Positions 54,676 through 62,988 of a stretch of 64,000 nucleotides of DNA are shown here, one piece after another. The translations under genes and the position numbers were made by a program. Positions within the stretch are counted from its first letter, which is position 1, and every line of letters begins with the position of its first letter. The DNA is from Paradesertivirga superstes (GTDB lineage: Bacteria > Bacteroidota > Bacteroidia > Sphingobacteriales > Sphingobacteriaceae): positions 11,280 through 75,279 of the forward strand of contig NZ_JBBJCN010000012.1 in the NCBI RefSeq assembly GCF_037622515.1. The letters are read 5' to 3'. The notes under the pieces are model-generated. The model did not search any database and was not told where the DNA came from. It was given only the letters and a program-made list of their open reading frames with translations.

Positions 54676-55274
54676 TGCTGAAAATCGGAATAACAGGAGG
54701 TATTGGAAGCGGGAAAACCACTGTCTGTAAGCTTTTTCAACTGCAGAATATCCCGGTTTTTTATGCAGACCAGCAAGCTAAAACCATTATGCAAACGGAC
54801 ACGCGTCTGGTTGATGACTTAAAAGCGGAGTTTGGGCAGGACGTATATTCTAAGGAAGGATTGCTAGATAGAAGAAAGCTGGGAGGATTGGTGTTTAATG
54901 ATGAACAAAAGCTAAAACAACTCAATTCATTGGTCCATCCGGCTGTGTTCAGAGCTTTTGATGTCTGGGTGAAACAACAACATGCATCTTATGTATTAAA
55001 AGAAGCTGCCCTGCTTTTTGAAAGTGGTTCATATAAAGATTGCGATTATGTTATACTCGTGAAATCGCCGAAGGATTTGAAAGTTAAAAGGATTATTGAG
55101 CGGGATTCAATATCTGAAAGTGATGTGTTAAAGAGAATGAATAAACAATTAAGCGACGAAGAGAAGGAAAAGAAATCTGACTTTATACTATATAATGATG
55201 AAAAGCAAATGCTGATTTCTCAGGTGCTTAAACTCCATGAAATTTTTTTAAAACTTGCTGTAAAGGTTAAATGA
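54675..55274 (+). CDS. coaE: Dephospho-CoA kinase
   Basis: A 199-residue kinase for the last step of coenzyme A synthesis. P loop GITGGIGSGKTTV near residues 5-17, then VFYADQQAK, GGLVFNDEQKLKQLNSLVHP and VLKEAALLFESGSYKDCDYVI, all typical. It overlaps ybbR by one base and the following gene by four bases. Confidence 0.95.
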   Translation: MLKIGITGGIGSGKTTVCKLFQLQNIPVFYADQQAKTIMQTDTRLVDDLKAEFGQDVYSKEGLLDRRKLGGLVFNDEQKLKQLNSLVHPAVFRAFDVWVKQQHASYVLKEAALLFESGSYKDCDYVILVKSPKDLKVKRIIERDSISESDVLKRMNKQLSDEEKEKKSDFILYNDEKQMLISQVLKLHEIFLKLAVKVK

Positions 55275-56212
55275 TACTTGATGATTTTTTAACCTTTGAT
55301 GAAAAAGGGTTGTTTTGCCATTACGGCGATTTCTATATTGACCCGCAACAAGCCGTTGAGCAGGCCGTAGTTTCTCATGCTCATGGCGATCATGCCGCAG
55401 GGGGGAGCACTAAGGTTTTTTGTACTCCGGGAACTGCTGCTATTATGCAGCTTCGCTTAAAGAAAAATGCAGGAAAGGAATTCCTGATTTTTAAATACGG
55501 CGAGTCTTTTAATATAAAAGATGTAAGCCTTACATTTTACCCGGCCGGTCATATATTGGGTTCTGCCTTAATATTAATGGAATATAAAGGAGTAAAGTAT
55601 TTGTATACAGGTGATTTTAAGCTTCAGGATGATGAAACCTGTGAGCCTATGCAATTTGTAAAAGCCGATGTACTGATTACAGAAACAACTTTTGCTGATC
55701 CCCAGGTTATCCATCCAGATGTGGAAACCGAGATCAGAAAGTTAAATCTCACCAATCATAATATTTTAATGGGTGCCTATTCTTTAGGTAAAAGTCAGAG
55801 ACTGGTAAGCCTCATCAATAAATACTGCCCGCAGCGTAAAGTCTTGTTGCATCATTCCATGCTGTCAATTTCCAAAATTTATGAAGACTTCGCCTTTCAT
55901 CCGGGAAAGTACGAACCCTACAATCGAAAGCTTATGAAGGCTCCTGACCAGGGTTTTGTGTATATTGTACCTCCACTTACTTTTGACAGTTATTTCAGGG
56001 CAAAAAATGTATTGAGGGTTTTCGCATCCGGATGGAAAAAATTGCATCGGCAGAATGATCTGGAGTTATACATTTCAGATCATGCAGACTGGAACGATAT
56101 TCTTCTTACGATAGAAAATGTGGAGCCGAAGCAGGTTTGGACGCTACACGGCGATGGTTCGCATTTGAAAAGTTATTTCGAGGGAAAATTACGCATTAAG
56201 ATATTAAACTGA
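55271..56212 (+). CDS. MBL-fold exonuclease-like protein (Ysh1/CPSF related)
   Basis: A 313-residue metallo-beta-lactamase-fold protein. The zinc motif HAHGDH is at 36-41, with GDFYIDPQ just before; AGHILGSALI, YTGDF and ITETTF follow. This matches bacterial proteins related to the mRNA 3'-end processing nuclease Ysh1 and the ligase-associated DNA exonuclease. No DNA ligase gene is nearby, so DNA versus RNA substrate is open. It is translationally coupled to coaE and to the following mini-gene. Confidence 0.85.
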   Translation: MILDDFLTFDEKGLFCHYGDFYIDPQQAVEQAVVSHAHGDHAAGGSTKVFCTPGTAAIMQLRLKKNAGKEFLIFKYGESFNIKDVSLTFYPAGHILGSALILMEYKGVKYLYTGDFKLQDDETCEPMQFVKADVLITETTFADPQVIHPDVETEIRKLNLTNHNILMGAYSLGKSQRLVSLINKYCPQRKVLLHHSMLSISKIYEDFAFHPGKYEPYNRKLMKAPDQGFVYIVPPLTFDSYFRAKNVLRVFASGWKKLHRQNDLELYISDHADWNDILLTIENVEPKQVWTLHGDGSHLKSYFEGKLRIKILN

Positions 56213-56373
56213 TGCCAAAGGAAGGTCATGACTATTATTTTATAGAGGGCGGGTTTATCGTGTTCACAAAAGAATATCATTTAAAACGGGGATTTTGCTG
56301 TAAAAATGGTTGCAGGCATTGTCCCTGGAATAAATCGGGCGAAAAAACAGAACAAACAAAACAGAGAAAATGA
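56212..56373 (+). CDS. DUF5522 small Cys-rich protein (53 aa)
   Basis: ATG at 56212 overlaps the stop of the exonuclease-like gene by one base (TGATG). The frame reads GHDYYFIEGGFIVFT, EYHLKRGFCCKNGC and RHCPWN, then a Lys/Gln-rich tail. The CC-x3-C-x2-C spacing and the YHLKRGxCC core match DUF5522, a tiny probable metal-binding family often placed at operon ends in Bacteroidota. Function unknown. Confidence 0.85.
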   Translation: MPKEGHDYYFIEGGFIVFTKEYHLKRGFCCKNGCRHCPWNKSGEKTEQTKQRK

Positions 56374-56395
56374 GATTATAAGTTTAACATCTAAA

Positions 56396-56842
56396 ATGGA
56401 ATTGGAAAAGGAGATTCGGACCAAATTTGAAAACGACTATCAGAAAGTAGTTGTCAACACCATTTATACTTATGGCTGGATAAGCGATATATTAAAAAAG
56501 CGCTTGAGCAAATATCAAATTACACTTCAGCAGTTTAATATTTTAAGAATACTTAGGGGGCAATATCCAGGTCCGGCAACTATCAATCTTTTAAAAGAGC
56601 GTATGCTTGATAAGATGTCTGATGCCTCCCGGATTGTCGAGCGTTTAGTACAGAAAGGGCTCGTAACCCGTTGTGTCAATCAAAAAGACCGGAGGGCGGT
56701 AGATATCGTCATAAATGAAAAAGGCCTTGAGATACTTAAAAAACTCGATCTGGTAATTACTCCGATAGATATACTAAAATCTAACCTTAGCGAGGAAGAA
56801 GCAAAGCAATTAAATTTTTTATTAGATAAACTTAGAGGCTAA
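56396..56842 (+). CDS. MarR family transcriptional regulator
   Basis: A 148-residue winged-helix regulator. The ATG at 56396 is preferred over an in-frame start 30 codons earlier because the earlier one overlaps the DUF5522 gene and adds low-complexity sequence. QQFNILRILRGQYPGPATI is the first DNA-contact region, DKMSDASRIVERLVQKGLVTR the recognition helix, and the wing is QKDRRAVDIVINEKG. No obvious target gene is adjacent. Confidence 0.88.
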   Translation: MELEKEIRTKFENDYQKVVVNTIYTYGWISDILKKRLSKYQITLQQFNILRILRGQYPGPATINLLKERMLDKMSDASRIVERLVQKGLVTRCVNQKDRRAVDIVINEKGLEILKKLDLVITPIDILKSNLSEEEAKQLNFLLDKLRG

Positions 56843-56884
56843 GTTAACCACTCAATCCTGCACAAGCCTGTTTAGTTTACCTGC

Positions 56885-57598
56885 CTAATGAATTAAGAAA
56901 TTCACTAACGCTATAGCTATCCCTGCCAAAACAGCAACAAGTTTACGTAAATTGAAATGGTGATCAACACTCGATTCAAATAGAATTGTAGTAGAAATAT
57001 GCAGGAAAATTCCAATCACAATACCCATAATTCTATCGAAATAACTGTCAAGATTACCGATAGAACCATTGCTTAATCCCTCACTGAATAAATAACCAAG
57101 AGGAGACATCATCGAAAATAGGATAAGCAGGGAAATGATAGGCCTCTTTGAAATCTTATTTTGCATTAATACACTCGCCAATGCAAATGAAGCGGGGATA
57201 TGATGGAGTCCGATTCCAAACAACAGTTGGTTCTGGTGGCCTTGTGCAAGCGGCATGCCTTCCAGAAAAGCGTGCAGGCATAAGCTAAACATTATTCCGT
57301 AAGGGAAAACGTAATGGTCGTGGCTATGTTTATGAATATGGCCGTGTTCAATTCCTTCCGAGAATTGTTCCAATAATATCTGGAAAAGGAAGCCTCCTAA
57401 GACAAATAAACCTATGCTATGATCGCCTTCATGATAAACTTCAGGTATAAGATGAAGAATTGTAATGGCGAATAGGTAAGCCCCGCTAAATGAAAGAATA
57501 AGCTTTAGTCGTTGCGTATTATCTTTTTTAAATAGAAAGATTGCCATCCCACCCAGAAAGCAGCTTGTAAATAATAAAATCAGTTTCCAGATTTCCAC
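56885..57598 (-). CDS. ZIP family divalent metal transporter
   Basis: A 237-residue inner-membrane transporter with about eight hydrophobic segments. The metal-path motifs are HAFLEGMPLAQG and LHHIPASFALA, with a His-rich loop (EHGHIHKHSHDHYV) typical of ZIP proteins. It would move zinc or another divalent metal into the cytoplasm. Its start overlaps the PAP2 gene by 19 bp, so translation is probably coupled. Confidence 0.88.
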   Translation of the reverse strand: MEIWKLILLFTSCFLGGMAIFLFKKDNTQRLKLILSFSGAYLFAITILHLIPEVYHEGDHSIGLFVLGGFLFQILLEQFSEGIEHGHIHKHSHDHYVFPYGIMFSLCLHAFLEGMPLAQGHQNQLLFGIGLHHIPASFALASVLMQNKISKRPIISLLILFSMMSPLGYLFSEGLSNGSIGNLDSYFDRIMGIVIGIFLHISTTILFESSVDHHFNLRKLVAVLAGIAIALVNFLIH

Positions 57599-58161
57599 TC
57601 TTTATTGATTTTTAAGGTTAAAAAAACAGAACTGGTTATGTAGCCTATCATGCAGCCTAATAAAGCTCCTGTAAGCACGTCAATAGGAAAATGTACTCCA
57701 ACATAAACCTGTGCAAATGCCACGCTGAAGGCCCATAAAAACGCAATAGGCACAATCCATTTCCATCTCGAATAGAAGGTTGCTGCCAGAAACATGGCGA
57801 TTCCGAAATGATTGGTAGCATGAGTGGAGGGAAAACTAAAACCGGTGCCACATGCAACAAGCGAGTTTATTTCTTCTTTAATTGAAAGATCATTGCAGGG
57901 CCTCAATCGCTCAAAGGTTGGTTTTACAACCGAAGCAGAAAAGTAATCGCTCAACGCAAAGGTGATCACAATAAACAGGAGGCATATCCAGCCCCTTTTT
58001 CCATAATTTCGGGCTAAGAATACTATTATAAACAGGTAAAGAGGTGACCAGAAATAGCGATTTCGCAAGAATGGCATTATCCAATCAAAAAAAGGATTCG
58101 ATAAACCTTTGTTAACAAAAAAAAAGAGTTGTTGGTCAAAATGTATTAAATTCTCAAACAT
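57580..58161 (-). CDS. PAP2 family membrane phosphatase
   Basis: A 193-residue lipid-phosphatase-type protein with about five membrane helices. The three family motifs are KPTFERLRPC, PSTHATNHFG (its His is the acid/base) and YVGVHFPIDVLTG (nucleophile His). Likely substrates are undecaprenyl pyrophosphate, phosphatidylglycerol phosphate or lipid A phosphates. It overlaps the methyltransferase gene by 8 bp upstream and the ZIP gene by 19 bp downstream. Confidence 0.9.
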   Translation of the reverse strand: MFENLIHFDQQLFFFVNKGLSNPFFDWIMPFLRNRYFWSPLYLFIIVFLARNYGKRGWICLLFIVITFALSDYFSASVVKPTFERLRPCNDLSIKEEINSLVACGTGFSFPSTHATNHFGIAMFLAATFYSRWKWIVPIAFLWAFSVAFAQVYVGVHFPIDVLTGALLGCMIGYITSSVFLTLKINKEWKSGN

Positions 58162-58891
58162 CAGCTTTGCTGCAGATAAAAATTAAACGATCTGAATTCA
58201 ATTCATCAAAGGGCTCAAGCGAGTAGCTTCCGAAGTATTCATTTATTTTGAACCCGCTAAGTTGAAATAATCTTTTAAAATCTGATAGCGAAAAGGCCTG
58301 AACATCTTCCTGAAAGTTCTGCTTTTTGTCTTTATGCTCAAATTCAATGGACTTAATAATTCTGCCTGTTTTTACTTTTTTACTAATATTAAAATTTATC
58401 CCTTCAATAGTTTTGACTTCCTTTTCAGTGAGACTATTGAGGATTTTATGGCTGTTAAAATAATCCAGAACAAGTATACCGTCTTTTTTTAACGATTTTC
58501 TGAAAGATTTTAAGGCATTTATATTATCTCTCTCACTTGCAAAATACCCGAAACTTGTAAACAGGTTAAAGGCAAAATCAAAATAATTAATAAAAAGAAG
58601 ATTTCTCATATCGTGCTGAAAAAACTGCAGCCTTTCATTTTCAAATTGCTTGGCATATTTAATGCTTGAATAAGAAAGATCTATTCCGGTTACATCAAAT
58701 CCTTTTTTATTAAGATATATAGAATGTCTTCCCTTGCCACAGGCAATATCGAGCATTCTGGCTTCTTTATTTGGCTGAAGATGAAGACAGAGGTTGTTTA
58801 TGAAAATTTCGGCCTCTTCATCATTGCGCTGGTGATATAAAATATGATAATAAGGAGAGTTAAACCAATTCTGGTACCATTTACCTGGCAT
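58154..58891 (-). CDS. Class I SAM-dependent methyltransferase
   Basis: A 245-residue methyltransferase. The SAM site is MLDIACGKGRHSIYL, with VTGIDLS as the acidic loop and FNLFTSFGYF in the post-I region. The family is broad and the substrate cannot be inferred. It leads a three-gene minus-strand unit with PAP2 and ZIP genes. Confidence 0.85.
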   Translation of the reverse strand: MPGKWYQNWFNSPYYHILYHQRNDEEAEIFINNLCLHLQPNKEARMLDIACGKGRHSIYLNKKGFDVTGIDLSYSSIKYAKQFENERLQFFQHDMRNLLFINYFDFAFNLFTSFGYFASERDNINALKSFRKSLKKDGILVLDYFNSHKILNSLTEKEVKTIEGINFNISKKVKTGRIIKSIEFEHKDKKQNFQEDVQAFSLSDFKRLFQLSGFKINEYFGSYSLEPFDELNSDRLIFICSKADV

Positions 58892-59043
58892 ATAAAAAAC
58901 TTAAGCGTGCAAACTTACGTAAAATTTTGGCCCTGAAATTTCACAGAAATATCAATATAATTAATAATCTCGTCCTATTATGAAAAAAGGGGAGATTGTG
59001 CAAGTAAATCCCGGGCTTAATTTGTTCTGGTCAACCTTTACCA

Positions 59044-59073
59044 TTGGCTTTCCTCTTTATATTGTTATTTTTG
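59044..59073 (+). promoter_or_regulatory. Predicted promoter of glmM
   Basis: TTG (59044-59046), exactly 19 bp, then TATTTTTG (59066-59073), a full match to the Bacteroidota consensus. The start site would be about 10 bp before the GTG start codon. Confidence 0.7.
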
Positions 59074-59089
59074 ACCAAAACATACAAAG

Positions 59090-60481
59090 GTGACTCTCAT
59101 AAAATCAATTTCAGGAATAAGGGGAATTATTGGTGGTACTCCCGGCAACGGATTAACCCCTGTTGATATATTAAAGTTTACAGCAGCGTTCGGAAAATGG
59201 ACGATGAAAAGAAGCGGTAAAAATAAGCTGGTGATAGGTCGCGATGCACGTATTTCTGGTGAAATGGTTCGAAACCTTATTGCAGGAACATTACAAAGCA
59301 TCGGTGTAGACGTAGTAGACTTGGGACTTTCTACCACTCCAACGGTAGAAATAGCGGTACCTGATGAAAATGCGGGTGGCGGAATAATAATAACAGCCAG
59401 TCACAATCCCAAACAATGGAACGCATTAAAATTGCTCAACGAAAAGGGCGAGTTTATTAGCGAAGCTGACGGAAAAGAGGTTTTAGAAATTGCCGAAGAT
59501 CTGGAGATGACTTTTGCTGACGTAAATCAGTTAGGGAAAATAACCGTAGATGATAGTTATTTGCAAAAACATATTGCAAAAATACTGGCTCTTCCTCTGG
59601 TAGATGTAGAGGCGATTCGAAAGGCTAAGTTCAAAATAGCTATCGATTGTGTTAATTCGAGCGGCGGAATATTTGTGCCGGTATTATTAAAAGCTTTAGG
59701 TGTTGAAAGAGTGCATGAATTATATTGTACTCCTGATGGCCATTTTCCGCATAATCCGGAACCTCTTCCGGAAAATTTAATCGCCCTTTCTCAGGAAGTA
59801 GTTACTAAGAACGCAGACCTGGGCATTGCCGTAGATCCCGACGTTGACCGCTTATGTTTTGTTTGTGAAGATGGAAGCATGTTTGGTGAAGAGTACACAC
59901 TTGTGGCTGTTGCTGATTATGTTTTACAAAATACTCCCGGCAATACCGTTTCAAATCTTTCATCAACCCGTGCTTTACGCGATGTAACCGAGGCGTCGGG
60001 TAATGAATACAATGCTGCTGCGGTAGGAGAGGTGAATGTTGTGAATAAGATGAAAGAGACCCAAGCTGTTATTGGCGGCGAAGGTAACGGCGGGATTATT
60101 TATCCGGAGTCTCATTACGGTCGTGATGCCCTTGTTGGTATTGCTTTGTTTTTAACACACCTGGCGAAATTCGGGAAAACTATTTCGATGCTCAGGAAAA
60201 CTTATCCGGGTTATTTCATTTCTAAAAATAAAATAACACTTACTCCCGAGATGGATATTGATGCCCTGCTTAAAAAGGTAGAAAAAAAATATGAAAACCA
60301 ACCTTACTCAACAATTGACGGTTTGAAAATTGAATTCGATAAGCAATGGGTGCATTTGCGCAGATCAAATACAGAGCCCATCATTCGAATTTATTCTGAA
60401 GGTGATTCTGAAACTGGCGCAGCTAATCTGGCAAATAAGATTATTGCTGATATTAAAGACATTTTGCGCTTAAAAGGATAG
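59090..60481 (+). CDS. glmM: Phosphoglucosamine mutase GlmM
   Basis: A 463-residue phosphohexomutase. GTG at 59090 is used, preceded by AAAGG and an excellent promoter. SISGIRGIIGG opens the protein; the phosphoserine is S104 (ITASHNPKQWN), the Mg loop is DPDVDRL, the sugar loop GGEGNGG and the phosphate loop RRSNTEPIIRIY. It converts glucosamine-6-P to glucosamine-1-P for peptidoglycan and LPS. Phosphomannomutase activity cannot be ruled out by eye. Confidence 0.9.
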   Translation: MTLIKSISGIRGIIGGTPGNGLTPVDILKFTAAFGKWTMKRSGKNKLVIGRDARISGEMVRNLIAGTLQSIGVDVVDLGLSTTPTVEIAVPDENAGGGIIITASHNPKQWNALKLLNEKGEFISEADGKEVLEIAEDLEMTFADVNQLGKITVDDSYLQKHIAKILALPLVDVEAIRKAKFKIAIDCVNSSGGIFVPVLLKALGVERVHELYCTPDGHFPHNPEPLPENLIALSQEVVTKNADLGIAVDPDVDRLCFVCEDGSMFGEEYTLVAVADYVLQNTPGNTVSNLSSTRALRDVTEASGNEYNAAAVGEVNVVNKMKETQAVIGGEGNGGIIYPESHYGRDALVGIALFLTHLAKFGKTISMLRKTYPGYFISKNKITLTPEMDIDALLKKVEKKYENQPYSTIDGLKIEFDKQWVHLRRSNTEPIIRIYSEGDSETGAANLANKIIADIKDILRLKG

Positions 60482-60574
60482 TAAGGCGTGAGAAGGAAGG
60501 AATGAAAGAATGAGTGAATGAATGGGAGAAGGAAAGAATGAGTGAATGAAATCAATGATACATAATCTCTTAAT
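60482..60574. repeat. GAATGA-rich low-complexity spacer
   Basis: Repeated GAATGAGTGAATGA-type sequence (60502-60550) follows glmM. Related repeats, in the opposite sense (ATTCAATCATTCAATC), follow the decayed gene at 60948-60975, so the pseudogene is bracketed by them. Confidence 0.6.
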
Positions 60575-60943
60575 ATGGAACCTGATAAAGTAGGATTTAT
60601 AGAAGCTTTTAAATCACGAACAAAAAAATTTGTAGTGGACAATATCCGGCTTATCAAGATCTTCCAAAAACGGACGAGGCAAGAATTATTGGTAAACAAT
60701 TGCTTCGCTGAGCCTCTTCTGTAGGAGCCAATTATCGTGCTGCTTGAAGAGGTAGATCGAAAGCGGAATTTTTTTCGAAAATAAGTATTGTGGTCGAAGA
60801 AGCAGATGATGCTGTTTTTTTGGATGGAAGTTTTAATTGAGGCGGAAATAGTTTCACAGCAAAAAATAAATACAACATTGAATGAAGCCAAAGAAATTTT
60901 AGCTGTCGTATCAAAAGCAAGAAAATCTGCTTCCACAAAATAA
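60575..60943 (+). pseudogene. Decayed four-helix-bundle (23S rRNA intervening-sequence type) gene
   Basis: The ATG at 60575 opens FIEAFKSRTKKFVVDNIRL; the second frame then continues YQDLPKTDEARIIGKQLLR, stop, ASSVGANYRAA, stop, then SKAEFFSKISIVVEEADDAVF; a third frame carries MEVLIEAEIVSQQKIN and ends in VSKARKS. That order matches the small four-helix-bundle/S23 protein family, with two in-frame stops and two frameshifts. It is bracketed by GAATGA-type repeats. Clearly non-functional. Confidence 0.85.
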
Positions 60944-60947
60944 CCGA

Positions 60948-60978
60948 TATTCAATCATTCAATCATTCAATCAATTAA
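60948..60978. repeat. CATTCAAT repeat after the decayed gene
   Basis: Three copies of ATTCAATC lie between the pseudogene and the cysteine desulfurase gene; compare the GAATGA repeats at 60502-60550. Confidence 0.65.
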
Positions 60979-60996
60979 AAAATTTTATCGTTAACT

Positions 60997-62121
60997 ATGC
61001 GTGTGTATCTGGATAATGCTGCTACAACTCCTTTAGATCCGGAAGTTCTGAAAGAAATGGTCAGCCTGATGGGAAGTCATTTTGGTAATCCTTCTTCTAT
61101 TCATTCTCATGGACGGGAGGCACGTACAATAATAGAAAAGGCCCGGAAAACAGTAGCATCCTTCTTAAATACCTCACCTTCAGAAATTTTTTTCACTTCT
61201 GGCGGGACCGAGGCAGACAACATGGCCATTCAGTGTGGAATTATCGACCACAAGATCGGCCATGCTGTTACAACCAGAATTGAACATCATGCTGTACTTC
61301 ATACCCTGGAGGCAATGGCACGCAACGGCATCATTGAATTGAGTTTTGTCCGTATAGATAATAAGGGAAATGTCGATCTGAATCACCTGGAAGATATTCT
61401 CGCTACTCAGCCCCGAAGCTTTGTTTCTCTAATGCACGCCAATAATGAAATTGGAACCCTTACCGATATTGTAACCGCAGGAGAAATTTGTAGGAAGTAT
61501 AACGCTATTTTTCATTGTGATACTGTGCAAACTATCGGGCATTATCAGATCGACTTGCAACAGCTTAAAGTAGATTTTATAACTTGTGCAGCACATAAAT
61601 TGCACGGACCGAAGGGTACAGGGTTTTTGTACATCAATCATAATCTTAAAATTAGTCCTTTGATTTATGGTGGTTCTCAGGAACGAAATATGCGTGGTGG
61701 AACCGAAAATTTATATGGTATAGCAGGTTTGGCTAAAGCCATTGAAATAGCTTCCAAAGATATGGAGACTCAGCATCATTATATTCAGGGATTAAAATCC
61801 TATATGATTGATGAGTTAGTTTCAAACATCCCGGGTATTGAGTTTAACGGTGAACTTTCTCAGGATAAAAGCTTGTATACTATTTTGAATGTTCTATTTC
61901 CCGAAACTGATCTTGCTGACATGTTACTTTTTAATCTGGATATTTCAGGGATTTCCGTGTCAGGGGGAAGTGCCTGCAGTTCAGGAACAAATATTGGCTC
62001 TCATGTACTGGAAGGCATTGGCTCAGATCCAAATCGCCCGGCTGTGAGATTTTCTTTTAGTAAACTAAATACCAAACAGGAAATAGATTTTGTGATAGCC
62101 AAGCTCAAAACCTTGTTCTAA
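60997..62121 (+). CDS. Cysteine desulfurase, NifS/IscS type
   Basis: A 374-residue PLP enzyme that takes sulfur from cysteine for Fe-S clusters, thiolated tRNA or cofactors. YLDNAATTPLDP opens it; PLP-binding K201 is in CAAHKLHGPKGTGF and the persulfide Cys is C327 in SGGSACSSGTN. The short active-site loop and the SACSSG motif put it in group I. No iscU or sufB gene is adjacent, so its acceptor is uncertain. Confidence 0.92.
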   Translation: MRVYLDNAATTPLDPEVLKEMVSLMGSHFGNPSSIHSHGREARTIIEKARKTVASFLNTSPSEIFFTSGGTEADNMAIQCGIIDHKIGHAVTTRIEHHAVLHTLEAMARNGIIELSFVRIDNKGNVDLNHLEDILATQPRSFVSLMHANNEIGTLTDIVTAGEICRKYNAIFHCDTVQTIGHYQIDLQQLKVDFITCAAHKLHGPKGTGFLYINHNLKISPLIYGGSQERNMRGGTENLYGIAGLAKAIEIASKDMETQHHYIQGLKSYMIDELVSNIPGIEFNGELSQDKSLYTILNVLFPETDLADMLLFNLDISGISVSGGSACSSGTNIGSHVLEGIGSDPNRPAVRFSFSKLNTKQEIDFVIAKLKTLF

Positions 62122-62230
62122 GGGATTTGTGTTAAGTTTAATGTGGATTTTTTTTTTAAGTTTTTGTAAAACAAAGTAGGTTAGTCCGGCTGTTCTACTT
62201 GTATATTATTTAGCTAAACTAAACAAGAAC

Positions 62231-62722
62231 ATGGAACTATTTCGCGAAGAATGCTTAACTATTCAGGATGATTATTTAAGAAATGATCCTTCAAGAGAAG
62301 GCTCTGAGAATGTAGATGTTTTGGATTATACTAAGGTCAGCCAAAATATTGAAATAGCTCCACTGGGAATTGGAGTTGATATTAATGTACATAATATTGA
62401 TCCGGAGGATGATGATTTGGACGACGATGACGATTTGGATCTGGATTTAGATAATGAAGAATTTGAAGATGAAGATGATATTCTTGATGTCTCCTCTGAT
62501 ATCGATCCTGATGATGACGATGATATCGATCCGGATGATGATGATTTGTTAGCTGATGACGATGATTTAGACCCGGTTATAACACCTGATCTTGATGATG
62601 ACGATGATTTTTTGGATGATGATGACGACGATGATTTCGACGACGAGCCTATCGCCCGATCCTCAATGATTTCAGAGGCGGATTTTCCATCCCGTCGTGA
62701 AGCGGAGTTATTGGTAGAATGA
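62231..62722 (+). CDS. Aspartate-rich acidic protein (163 aa)
   Basis: A 163-residue protein of unknown function. Residues 1-55 are ordinary (LFREECLTIQDDYLRNDPS; IEIAPLGIGVDINV); about 58-140 are almost wholly Asp, Glu, Leu and Ile with repeated IDPDDDD and LDDDDD units; the last ~20 residues (ARSSMISEADFPSRREAELLVE) are again normal. No signal peptide or membrane segment. The net charge must be strongly negative. DNA mimicry, Ca2+ binding or a disordered chaperone are all possible. The next gene, 43 bp on, encodes a strongly basic mini-protein. Confidence 0.65.
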   Translation: MELFREECLTIQDDYLRNDPSREGSENVDVLDYTKVSQNIEIAPLGIGVDINVHNIDPEDDDLDDDDDLDLDLDNEEFEDEDDILDVSSDIDPDDDDDIDPDDDDLLADDDDLDPVITPDLDDDDDFLDDDDDDDFDDEPIARSSMISEADFPSRREAELLVE

Positions 62723-62765
62723 CAGACCACAAACCTGAATTATCCGGTTCATAAAAAGTACTATT

Positions 62766-62909
62766 ATGGCTGACGAAAAAGCTAAGCATAATCATACCGG
62801 TCAAACTCCTTCTGATATCCCATCGGAGAAGTTAAAGCATTCTCCTCCAAAAAAAGGACGTAAGAAAACAGTGTCAAAAAGTAATTCTAACACTAAGCTA
62901 AAGAGCTGA
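62766..62909 (+). CDS. Lysine-rich basic mini-protein (47 aa)
   Basis: ATG at 62766, TGA at 62907. The N-terminal half is polar (ADEKAKHNHTGQTPSDIPSE), the C-terminal half basic (KHSPPKKGRKKTVSKSN then NTKLKS). It has no hydrophobic core and is probably disordered; nucleic acid binding is possible. It follows the acidic protein gene by 43 bp and is followed by a terminator, so the pair is likely one transcript. Confidence 0.6.
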   Translation: MADEKAKHNHTGQTPSDIPSEKLKHSPPKKGRKKTVSKSNSNTKLKS

Positions 62910-62950
62910 ATTTTTTGGAGGCGGAAATAATTCTGCAGGAAGATAAAAGC

Positions 62951-62976
62951 AAGCCCCTTTTTAAGGGGCTTTTTTA
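62951..62976 (+). terminator. Terminator after the mini-protein gene
   Basis: AAGCCCCTT and AAGGGGCTT form a perfect 9-bp stem over TTT, followed by TTTTATTTT. It may also stop accD transcripts coming from the other side. Confidence 0.88.
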
Positions 62977-62988
62977 TTTTGGATCGAC

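Noticed and set aside
62326..62730. Minus-strand Ser-rich protein opposite the acidic gene
   Set aside because: Poly-Ser arises from reading the GAT/GAC tract on the other strand; the + frame has the proper start, normal ends and downstream partner.
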